In this document: positions 1-5,273 of the stretch, in pieces | Layout of the letters: every line of letters starts with the position of its first letter | Numbering within the stretch: the stretch's first letter is position 1 | NCBI GenBank assembly: GCA_025351145.1 | Contig: JANXWM010000104.1 | Span: 1-6,346, forward strand | From: Chitinophagaceae bacterium | GTDB lineage: Bacteria; Bacteroidota; Bacteroidia; Chitinophagales; Chitinophagaceae | Length of the DNA: 6,346 bases | Direction: 5' to 3' | The notes under the pieces: generated by a model | Told to the model about the DNA's origin: nothing | Seen by the model: only the letters and a program-made list of their open reading frames with translations | Databases searched by the model: none | Program-made: the position numbers and the translations under genes

Positions 1-403
1 CCGTTTGTTCATTAAAAGTAATGCCAAAGCCATGCGAAAAATATAATGCTTTACCGGGTGTTAAATGTTTTTGAACCGTAGGCCACAACTCGATTTGAGC
101 TGCATCGCTCAGCAGGTAACAGATGATGGTGCCACGCTCTAATGCTTCTTCAATTTCGAACAAAGTTTCGCCGGGCACAAAGCCATCGGCGATTGCTTTA
201 TCCCATGTTTTCGAACTCTTGCGCTGGCCCACAATTACGTTTATGCCATTGTCTCTCTGGTTCAGTGCCTGGCCCGGTCCCTGTACGCCGTAACCTATTA
301 CTGCTACTACTTCGTTCTTTAAAACTTCCTGCGCTTTTGCGAGTGGAAATTCTTCACGTGTTACAACGTTTTCATCCACGCCGCCAAAATTTAATACTGC
401 CAT
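1..403 (-). CDS. ilvC: Ketol-acid reductoisomerase, N-terminal part (cut by window edge)
   Basis: This is the second enzyme of valine/isoleucine synthesis. It isomerises and reduces 2-acetolactate or 2-aceto-2-hydroxybutyrate with NADPH and Mg2+, in the cytoplasm. Only the first 134 residues are in the window; the gene runs off the left edge. The protein starts MAVLNFGGVDENVV and has a Rossmann nucleotide-binding loop GYGVQGPGQALNQRDNG at about residues 37-53. The following strand and loop, VGQRKSSKTW (about 59-68), has an Arg and two Ser where NADPH-specific enzymes bind the 2'-phosphate. LLSDAAQIELWP (about 97-108) and YFSHGFGITF (121-130) are further family motifs. The Gln/Pro/Gly-rich loop and LLSDAAQ segment resemble the fungal Ilv5 type more than the E. 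coli type. The ATG at 403-401 is the natural start; the leader is A-rich without a strong Shine-Dalgarno site. It is 235 bp downstream of the DJ-1/PfpI gene, so it may have its own promoter. Confidence 0.95.
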   Translation of the reverse strand, partial: MAVLNFGGVDENVVTREEFPLAKAQEVLKNEVVAVIGYGVQGPGQALNQRDNGINVIVGQRKSSKTWDKAIADGFVPGETLFEIEEALERGTIICYLLSDAAQIELWPTVQKHLTPGKALYFSHGFGITFNEQT

Positions 404-472
404 GTTGCTTTGTTTTGCCCTCTGCTCCAAAATGGATATTGAGGAATTATTAAATGTTTATTTAAAATTTTT

Positions 473-528
473 ATGAGCCCAGCTTTTGAATAACTATGAT
501 GCTTTTCTTGCGTCGCACTCTTGTACTG
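473..528 (-). repeat. Bipartite intergenic repeat, copy A
   Basis: One of three copies of a 55-56 bp element. Reading on the minus strand, it starts with the conserved head cagtacaagagtgcgacgca, followed by about 28 nt that differ from the other copies, and ends in ggctcat followed by an A-rich run. It lies 70 bp upstream of the ilvC start, in the same direction as ilvC, and so would be in or near the ilvC 5' leader. Unlike copies B and C, the bases just after the head do not read cgatg. Confidence 0.7.
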
Positions 529-592
529 TTATATCAATACTCAACAATGTGCAAACGGTTTTATCTATTCAGACTTCTTTCATACTGCACTT

Positions 593-615
593 CTATTTAT
601 TCATTGAATAAATAG
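593..615. other. AT-rich perfect palindrome between the DJ-1/PfpI gene and ilvC
   Basis: Two perfect 10 bp arms, ctatttattc and gaataaatag, are separated by a 3 nt loop. It starts 23 bp beyond the stop codon of the DJ-1/PfpI gene. It could be a weak transcription end or processing hairpin, or a protein-binding palindrome ahead of ilvC. The stem is almost all A-T and no T-run follows it on the minus strand, so it is not a convincing factor-independent terminator. Confidence 0.5.
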
Positions 616-638
616 GATTTGTATTACTTTTTCAATCG

Positions 639-1304
639 TCATGCAAATAACTTTTTTATCATTTCTTCTCTCGCCTGCTGAATATCTTTTCTATCCTCAA
701 TCACCCGGTTTACGATTACTTTATTCGCCGTTTTTGGTGAACCCGAGTTAAATGGTGGCGCAGGATCATACTCCATAAACAACTGAATTTCTTTGGCAAC
801 ATCCTCGCCGAATAGTTCAGCCGCGACAGTTAAACCAAAATCTATTCCCGCAGTTACCCCGCCTCCGGTAATTCGGCTCCTGTCAACTACTACGCGTTGT
901 TCAAGCACTTCTACATCAAACAATCTCAGCAAATTTAACGACAGCCAATGTGTGGTTGCCTTGTAACCATTTAATAAACCTGCTGCAGCAAGTACCAAAG
1001 CACCCGTGCAAACAGAGGTGATGTACTTTGCATTTACTGCTTGCTGCTTTAAAAAGTGCAAGAGGTTTTTATTTTGCATGGCATCAAAAATGCCCCGGCC
1101 ACCCGGCACAAATAATATATCTACCTGTGGCGCAGTTTCAAATGTAGCATCTGGAATAAATAGTAAACCATAATCACTTTTTACCGCATTCAGGCTTTCC
1201 GCAATTAAAAGAACTTCTGTGTTGGGTAATCTTCCAAATACTTCGTAGGGGCCTGTAAGATCAAGCTGCGTTAAACCCGGAAAAATGACCATTCCAACTG
1301 TCAT
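639..1304 (-). CDS. DJ-1/PfpI family protein, isonitrile hydratase-like
   Basis: This 221-residue protein belongs to the DJ-1/PfpI (class I glutamine amidotransferase-like) superfamily and is close to the isonitrile hydratase (InhA) branch, whose enzymes hydrate isocyanides to N-substituted formamides. The nucleophile elbow TSVCTGALVLAAAGLLNG puts the expected reactive Cys at residue 99, followed by Thr100. The N-terminal GLTQLDLTGPYEVF motif supplies Asp15. These three positions match the Asp, Cys and Thr known to matter in InhA, with a constant two-residue offset. VPGGRG (67-71) and THW (about 118-120) also fit. The length is close to that of InhA (about 228 residues). No signal peptide or membrane segment is seen, so it should be cytoplasmic. 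The ATG is 10 bp beyond the ilvN stop, so it is very likely co-transcribed with ilvN. The exact substrate is unknown: many relatives are stress or glyoxalase-like proteins, and any role in branched-chain synthesis would be inference. Confidence 0.88.
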   Translation of the reverse strand: MTVGMVIFPGLTQLDLTGPYEVFGRLPNTEVLLIAESLNAVKSDYGLLFIPDATFETAPQVDILFVPGGRGIFDAMQNKNLLHFLKQQAVNAKYITSVCTGALVLAAAGLLNGYKATTHWLSLNLLRLFDVEVLEQRVVVDRSRITGGGVTAGIDFGLTVAAELFGEDVAKEIQLFMEYDPAPPFNSGSPKTANKVIVNRVIEDRKDIQQAREEMIKKLFA

Positions 1305-1314
1305 ACAATTTTTT

Positions 1315-1956
1315 TTACATGGTGAAGACTTCGTCCTGTTTACTTAAATATTCGTTTTCTGCCACATCTTCACCAGGTTGTGCCTGTTCAAATTCCTTAA
1401 GCTTTTCATGAAAGCCATGACTTTCTTTTATGATTGCAATTCTGGCGCTACGTACAAATTCAATTAATCCATAAGGTTCCAGCGCTTTTATTAAAGCTTC
1501 TGTTTCTTCCCTTTGACCCGTTGTTTCAAACACTGTATAATCTTTACGAATCACAACTGCTCTTGCACCATATTCGCGCAGCAATCTTTCTACTTTTACT
1601 TTTTCTGCAATTATTTCAGTTGGTACTTTATACAAAGCCATTTCCTGCCAGAGTATTTCATCGTTGGTATTGTAATATGCTTTTAATACTTCTACCTGCT
1701 TTTCTATTTGCCTGCAAAGCTTTCTTACCACTTCTTCTGTTTCATTGATAACAATGGTAAAGCGGTGCACACTATCTACTTCTGATGGAGAAGTATTCAA
1801 GCTATCAATATTTATTTTACGGCGCGTAAATATTATCGCAATGCGATTCAATAAACCGATCTGGTTTTCCGTATAAACTGTTATGGTATATTCCTGGCGC
1901 CCCCCCGCCCCTGAAGAGGAGCCGGGTAAAGCAGTTGAGTTTTTTTGTTCGATCAT
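1315..1956 (-). CDS. ilvN: Acetolactate synthase small (regulatory) subunit
   Basis: This is the regulatory subunit of acetolactate synthase. It stimulates the IlvB catalytic subunit and, in this family, confers feedback inhibition by valine. An ACT domain covers about residues 23-95 (YTITVYTENQIGLLNRIAII, then INIDSLNTSPSE, then HRFTIVI). A C-terminal small-subunit domain runs to about residue 178 (ARAVVIRKDYTVFE, then LIEFVRSARIAI). At 213 residues it is longer than many small subunits, for two reasons: a 20-residue N-terminal extension with a SSSGAGG stretch encoded by a GC-rich repeat, and an acidic C-terminal tail of about 35 residues. The ATG at 1956-1954 is preceded by an A-rich leader, and no later Met precedes the ACT domain, so the extension is probably translated. 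It is separated from ilvB by 353 bp of repeats, and the DJ-1/PfpI gene follows after 10 bp. Confidence 0.95.
   Translation of the reverse strand: MIEQKNSTALPGSSSGAGGRQEYTITVYTENQIGLLNRIAIIFTRRKINIDSLNTSPSEVDSVHRFTIVINETEEVVRKLCRQIEKQVEVLKAYYNTNDEILWQEMALYKVPTEIIAEKVKVERLLREYGARAVVIRKDYTVFETTGQREETEALIKALEPYGLIEFVRSARIAIIKESHGFHEKLKEFEQAQPGEDVAENEYLSKQDEVFTM
1899..1921 (-). repeat. GC-rich repeat inside the start of ilvN
   Basis: On the minus strand this reads ctcctcttcagggg followed by a G-rich run that includes seven consecutive G. It aligns with the repeats at 5214-5238 and 5350-5373, which share the pattern ctcc, a C/T, ctt, a T/C, ag, then G-rich sequence ending in gggc. It is translated in frame as roughly residues 13-20 of IlvN (SSSGAGGR), where related small subunits normally go straight into the ACT domain. 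Membership of the same family is likely but rests on a short alignment. Confidence 0.55.
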
Positions 1957-2003
1957 AATTTTATTTTTTTGTTGCCATCATTTGTTCTTTATTCATCGTC
2001 CCT

Positions 2004-2029
2004 TGTGTCACTCACTTGTACGTTCTGAA
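2004..2029 (-). promoter_or_regulatory. 26 bp motif upstream of ilvN (candidate leader element)
   Basis: On the minus strand the motif begins ttcagaacg and ends aagtgagtgacaca. It matches the copy at 4098-4123 at 24 of 26 positions. It lies 47 bp upstream of the ilvN ATG, while the other copy lies 45 bp upstream of the likely ilvB ATG. Its core also aligns with the head of the bipartite repeats (16 of 19 positions). Whether it is a promoter, a leader RNA signal or just an inserted repeat cannot be told from sequence alone. Confidence 0.5.
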
Positions 2030-2034
2030 ATCTA

Positions 2035-2137
2035 TTCGTCATTGCGAGGAACGAAGCAATCTCTTGTCGTTCGTAATTCCTTGCAGTATTGTTTTTTGCC
2101 AGGAAATTGCTTCGTCGTTCCTCCTCGCAATGACGAA
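2035..2137. repeat. Long imperfect inverted repeat (REP-like) in the ilvB-ilvN gap
   Basis: The left arm (2035-2060) and right arm (2106-2137) are reverse complements except for two 3-base insertions in the right arm. The shared core reads cattgcgagga and acgaagcaat on the left arm. The arms enclose a 45 bp spacer, so a transcript could form a long stem. Inverted repeats with cattgcgagg-type sequence are a common intergenic repeat type in Bacteroidota and other bacteria, as far as I recall. No transposase is present here. Confidence 0.8.
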
Positions 2138-2175
2138 CGTTGCATTGATTACTCGTGTTGATCAATTATGTTATA

Positions 2176-2230
2176 CAGTACAAGTGTGCGACGCAACGAT
2201 GTTTAATAGTGTTACTGTAGTTTGGCTCAT
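2176..2230 (+). repeat. Bipartite intergenic repeat, copy B
   Basis: This copy reads on the plus strand, opposite to the flanking genes. The head is gtacaagtgtgcgacgcaa followed by cgatg. A variable section follows and the element ends in ggctcat and an A-run, as in copy A. The head differs from copies A and C at one base. It lies in the ilvB-ilvN gap. Confidence 0.7.
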
Positions 2231-2257
2231 AAAAAATTTCTACATAATAAATACTCT

Positions 2258-2306
2258 GAGTCTGAGACTCGCCGCATAAATGCTGCGAAGTCTCCAGACT
2301 TCGCAG
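2258..2306. repeat. Array of three short hairpins just after the ilvB stop
   Basis: There are three consecutive palindromes: gagtc/gactc with a 3 nt loop (2258-2270), gcat/atgc (2274-2283), and a strong one with perfect 11 bp arms ctgcgaagtct and agacttcgcag around 2 bases (2283-2306). The strong hairpin ends 3 bp from the ilvB stop codon, so it would sit at the 3' end of ilvB in the message. No T-run follows on the minus strand, so it looks like a REP-type or mRNA-stabilising/processing structure more than a factor-independent terminator. Confidence 0.7.
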
Positions 2307-2309
2307 AGC

Positions 2310-4052
2310 TTAGCTTAATCTTATCTCTGCCACACTGCAACCCTGCGGCACCATTGGGAACACATTGTTTTCTTTGCCCACCATTACTTCAAGCAGGTAA
2401 GCACCATCGTGATCGAGCATTTCTTTTAATGCAGCTTTTAAATTTTCTCTCTTGTTTACAGATTGCCCTTCTATGCCGTAGCCTTTTGCAACCATCACAA
2501 AATCGGGGCTCGTAATATCTACAAAAGAATATCTTCTTGAATTAAATAATTCCTGCCATTGCCGCACCATACCGAGGAATTGATTGTTGAGAATAAGTAT
2601 TTTTACGGCTGCGCCAAACTGCATAATGGTGCCCAGTTCCTGCAGCGTCATTTGAAAACCTCCATCGCCGATAACCGCTACCACAGTGCGTTCTGGCGCT
2701 CCATATTTAGCGCCAATTGCTGCAGGCAACGCAAAACCCATTGTGCCCAATCCGCCCGAGGTAACATTGCTTTTTGACTCGTTGAATTTTGCATAGCGGC
2801 AGGCGATCATCTGGTGCTGGCCTACATCTGTAACGATTACCGCATTGCCATTGGTGAGTTCGTTGAGTGCATCAATTACTTCGGCCATACTCATTTCTTC
2901 TTTGGCGGGGTGCATCTCATCGTATATCACCAACTCGTTTTCTTTCTTTGTAAACTCATTGAATTTCTGCAGCCAAACTGAATGATCTTTCTTTTCTAAA
3001 AGTTCAGTTAACAGTGGCAAAGTTTCTTTGCAATCGCCCCAAACAGGAACGGTTGATTTTACGTTCTTATCAATTTCTGCGGGGTCAATATCAAGATGAA
3101 TTACTTTGGCTTGTTTTGCATATTTGTCCAGCCTTCCCGTTACACGGTCATCGAAGCGCATACCCACTGCAATCAATACATCGCATTCGTTCGTTAAAAC
3201 ATTTGGACCGTAATTACCATGCATACCGAGCATACCCACATTCAGCGGATGGTTTGTTGGCAATGCGCTTAAACCAAGTATGGTCCATGCTGCAGGCAAA
3301 CCACTTTTCTCAATAAAAGCTTTGAATTCATTTTCTGCGCGGCCAAGGATTACACCCTGCCCAAAAATAACAAAAGGTTTTTCTGCAGCATTAATAAGCT
3401 TTGCAGCTTCTGCAATATATTCTTTGCGAACAATAGGTTTTGGCCGGTAACTTCTTATATGGTTACATGTGGTATAACCTTCGTAATCGAATTTTTGTAT
3501 CTGCGCATTCTTGGTAATATCAATCAGCACAGGACCTGGCCTTCCGCTTCTTGCTATATAAAAAGCTTTGGCTAAAACGGCAGGAATTTCTGTTGCATCC
3601 GTTACCTGGTAATTCCATTTTGTAACAGGTGTGGTAATATTGATTACATCCGTTTCCTGAAATGCATCGGTGCCAAGTAAATGTGCAAACACCTGGCCGG
3701 TAATTGCCACGAGTGGTGTACTGTCAATCATTGCATCTGCTAAACCTGTAACAAGGTTTGTAGCGCCGGGCCCACTTGTTGCAAACACAACACCCACTTT
3801 GCCCGAGGTTCTCGCAAAGCCTTGTGCAGCGTGTATTCCACCTTGTTCGTGGCGGACAAGGATATGTTCTAATTTATCTTTATAATCATAAAGTGCATCA
3901 TAGATCGGCATGATGGCACCTCCGGGATAGCCGAAAATAGTATGCACATTTTCTGCAATCATTGCCTCTAAAACAGCTTCACTTCCTGTAATGGAAATTG
4001 TTTTTTTAACAGGCGTTTCAATTTTTTCTTCTAATGCTTCCAGTGTACTCAT
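2310..4052 (-). CDS. ilvB: Acetolactate synthase large (catalytic) subunit
   Basis: This is the first common enzyme of valine/isoleucine synthesis. It uses thiamine diphosphate and FAD to condense two pyruvates to 2-acetolactate, or pyruvate and 2-oxobutyrate to 2-aceto-2-hydroxybutyrate. From the ATG at 4052 the protein has 580 residues, usual for the family. It contains the pyrimidine-binding domain with FGYPGGAIMPIYDAL (about 40-54) and the catalytic Glu in VRHEQGGIHAAQGFAR (Glu about 69). The central FAD-binding domain follows. The diphosphate-binding motif is GDGG (from about 462) through LNNQFLGMVRQWQE (about 488-501). It ends VPQGCSVAEIRLS, a normal C-terminus. The open frame extends upstream to a GTG at 4109 (599 residues), but GTG starts are uncommon in Bacteroidota and that one lies inside a 26 bp repeat motif, so the ATG is preferred. 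DinB lies 97 bp upstream of this ATG. The ilvN partner follows only after 353 bp. Confidence 0.95.
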   Translation of the reverse strand: MSTLEALEEKIETPVKKTISITGSEAVLEAMIAENVHTIFGYPGGAIMPIYDALYDYKDKLEHILVRHEQGGIHAAQGFARTSGKVGVVFATSGPGATNLVTGLADAMIDSTPLVAITGQVFAHLLGTDAFQETDVINITTPVTKWNYQVTDATEIPAVLAKAFYIARSGRPGPVLIDITKNAQIQKFDYEGYTTCNHIRSYRPKPIVRKEYIAEAAKLINAAEKPFVIFGQGVILGRAENEFKAFIEKSGLPAAWTILGLSALPTNHPLNVGMLGMHGNYGPNVLTNECDVLIAVGMRFDDRVTGRLDKYAKQAKVIHLDIDPAEIDKNVKSTVPVWGDCKETLPLLTELLEKKDHSVWLQKFNEFTKKENELVIYDEMHPAKEEMSMAEVIDALNELTNGNAVIVTDVGQHQMIACRYAKFNESKSNVTSGGLGTMGFALPAAIGAKYGAPERTVVAVIGDGGFQMTLQELGTIMQFGAAVKILILNNQFLGMVRQWQELFNSRRYSFVDITSPDFVMVAKGYGIEGQSVNKRENLKAALKEMLDHDGAYLLEVMVGKENNVFPMVPQGCSVAEIRLS

Positions 4053-4097
4053 AAAATATTTTTTGTTATCAGCATTTGTAATTTTTTCAGCTTCTGG

Positions 4098-4123
4098 TGT
4101 GTCACTCACTTATTCGTTCTGAA
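4098..4123 (-). promoter_or_regulatory. 26 bp motif upstream of ilvB (candidate leader element)
   Basis: This is the second copy of the motif at 2004-2029, with two mismatches, in the same orientation. It lies between the DinB stop and the ilvB ATG at 4052, 45 bp upstream of that ATG. The alternative GTG start of ilvB falls inside it (gtgagtgacaca). The near-identical placement ahead of both acetolactate synthase subunits is the reason for listing it as possibly regulatory. Confidence 0.5.
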
Positions 4124-4149
4124 CTTTATTGAGCAACGGGTGCATCTGC

Positions 4150-4641
4150 TTATTTTTTTCTGTAAACCCCTAAAAGATCTGTTGAGCCAACATTCATAAA
4201 ACCAACCTGCCTCAACATCGTTACAAGTTGACCACGATGATATGTTGCATGATTAATAACATGTGCAATCAACTGGTAATGCGGCATTGAATATGCATCG
4301 CCATTTAGTCTTGTAAAATCAAGGTTTTTTTCAAATTTGTTTTCGTCAAATTCATCTATAAAATCTTTCAGGCTTTCAGAAGTTTTTTTCCATAAAGCAA
4401 TGTGTTCCTCTTTTGAACCTTTATAAACAAACTGCAACCATTCTACAGGCTTATGTTCGAAACGTTCCAGCCATGCTTTTTCAGCACTGATAATATGCAG
4501 TACAGTTTCCTGTATGCTGTTAAAACTACTGACGACAGTTTGTGTCCACTGCTCATCAGTAATTTGTTCGAGCCAGGTACAAACAATATTATTTGCCCAC
4601 AAATTATATTCGGCCAGTTCTGTAAAATATTGATTTGTCAT
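4150..4641 (-). CDS. DinB family protein (four-helix putative metal-dependent enzyme)
   Basis: This 163-residue protein belongs to the DinB/YfiT-like superfamily: four-helix-bundle proteins, many of which bind a divalent metal and some of which act as thiol-dependent transferases. The family's three metal-ligand histidines are visible: His49 in VLHIISAEKAWLERF, and His131 and His135 in HVINHATYHRGQL. The N-terminus (YFTELAEYNLWANN) is also typical. Length is normal and no signal peptide or membrane segment is seen. The ATG lies 5 bp after the stop of the ORF6N gene, so the two are almost certainly co-transcribed and perhaps translationally coupled. The substrate is unknown. It should not be confused with the unrelated DNA polymerase IV, which shares the name DinB. 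Its place between ilvD and ilvB suggests insertion into the operon rather than a pathway role, which is inference. Confidence 0.88.
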   Translation of the reverse strand: MTNQYFTELAEYNLWANNIVCTWLEQITDEQWTQTVVSSFNSIQETVLHIISAEKAWLERFEHKPVEWLQFVYKGSKEEHIALWKKTSESLKDFIDEFDENKFEKNLDFTRLNGDAYSMPHYQLIAHVINHATYHRGQLVTMLRQVGFMNVGSTDLLGVYRKK

Positions 4642-4646
4642 TGTTC

Positions 4647-5216
4647 TTATTTTTTAAAACCAATCCTTTCCCTTTCTCCCCATTTTCGCTGCTCTGCTTT
4701 TTCATCTAATAAGTTTTCCATCGCATCGTAAATTTGGTTCAGTTGTACATCATGCTCCCCTAACCGCTCTTTTATTTCTTTCAATTGTTCTTTTAGATCA
4801 GTTTGCCGCAAGAATATTTTTCTTATTTCAACAAAAGCCCTCATAATGGCAATGTTCATATTGATGGCTTTATCACTGTTCAAAATACCGCTGAGCATCG
4901 CTACACCTTGTTCGGTGAAAGCATAAGGTAAATATCTCAACCCTCCATAGCCTGAGGTCACAAATTGTGACCTTTGATTATTTTGATTATCAAAGGTTTG
5001 TAAACTTGAGGTCACAATTTGTGACCTCAAGTTGTGCCATTCGTTTCTTGTAAGCCTAAACATAAAATCTTCGGGGAAGCGTTTTATGTTTCTTTTTACT
5101 GCCTGGTTTAATACTTTAGTTTCCACTTCATACAAAGCAGCCAAATCAAAGTCGAGCATTACCCTTTCTCCACGTAATTCATAAATTCTGTTTTGTATGC
5201 TTCTAATGATTTGCAT
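4647..5216 (-). CDS. ORF6N domain-containing protein
   Basis: This 189-residue protein has an N-terminal ORF6N domain, a DNA-binding-type domain first noted in phage proteins and common in Bacteroidota genomes. Recognisable segments are IQNRIYELRGERVMLDFDLA (about 7-26), YEVETKVLNQAVKRNIKRFP (29-48), EDFMFRLTRNEW (49-60) and RYLPYAFTEQGVAMLSGILN (94-113). The C-terminal third (about 140-178) is charged and heptad-like, probably coiled coil. Between residues about 63 and 90 lies an unusual low-complexity insert with a repeated RSQxVTS unit (RSQIVTS, then RSQFVTS), encoded by palindromic DNA. The ATG at 5216 is preferred; a GTG two codons upstream is possible. The start overlaps a GC-rich repeat. 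DinB follows after 5 bp. The role is unknown; such proteins are thought to derive from phage antirepressor or regulator families. It may be a cargo gene in the ilv cluster. Confidence 0.85.
   Translation of the reverse strand: MQIIRSIQNRIYELRGERVMLDFDLAALYEVETKVLNQAVKRNIKRFPEDFMFRLTRNEWHNLRSQIVTSSLQTFDNQNNQRSQFVTSGYGGLRYLPYAFTEQGVAMLSGILNSDKAINMNIAIMRAFVEIRKIFLRQTDLKEQLKEIKERLGEHDVQLNQIYDAMENLLDEKAEQRKWGERERIGFKK
4955..5033. repeat. Palindromic repeat block inside the ORF6N gene
   Basis: There are two related palindromes. 4955-4973 has 9 bp arms (aggtcacaa) around one base, and 5003-5033 has perfect 15 bp arms (aacttgaggtcacaa) around one base. Between them is a perfect 9 bp tandem duplication (tttgattat twice, 4973-4990). 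The block stays in frame and encodes the duplicated RSQIVTS/RSQFVTS section of the protein. Confidence 0.85.
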
Positions 5217-5238
5217 GCCCACATCCCCTAAAGGGGAG
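5214..5238 (-). repeat. GC-rich repeat at the ORF6N gene start
   Basis: On the minus strand it reads ctcccctttaggggatgtgg and then gcatg, ending in the start codon of the ORF6N gene. It contains its own small palindrome (cccc-taaa-gggg on the plus strand). Eleven bases, 5228-5238, form a perfect inverted repeat with 5350-5360. The aggggat part could also act as a weak ribosome-binding site for the ATG. Confidence 0.65.
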
Positions 5239-5273
5239 TATTAAAATTATTTAAGTTGTTCCTTTATATTCTT

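Noticed and set aside
142..453. Plus-strand open frame of 103 codons rich in Leu
   Set aside because: It is antisense to the N-terminal part of ilvC, has low-complexity composition from the reverse of a coding strand, and shows no recognisable domain.
404..638. Possible leader peptide or attenuator before ilvC
   Set aside because: No short open frame with a run of Leu, Ile or Val codons and no terminator/antiterminator pair was found in the gap; only the AT-rich palindrome and repeat A are visible.
1883..2279. Two overlapping plus-strand open frames in the ilvB-ilvN gap
   Set aside because: They run across inverted repeats and the bipartite repeat, have no recognisable domain, and their sequence is explained by the repeats.
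2283..2306. Hairpin after ilvB as a factor-independent terminator
   Set aside because: The stem is strong, but no T-run follows on the minus strand, and ilvN lies downstream in the same direction.
2222..3885. Several plus-strand open frames of 71-100 codons opposite ilvB
   Set aside because: All overlap conserved IlvB coding sequence on the other strand and none has a plausible start context or domain.
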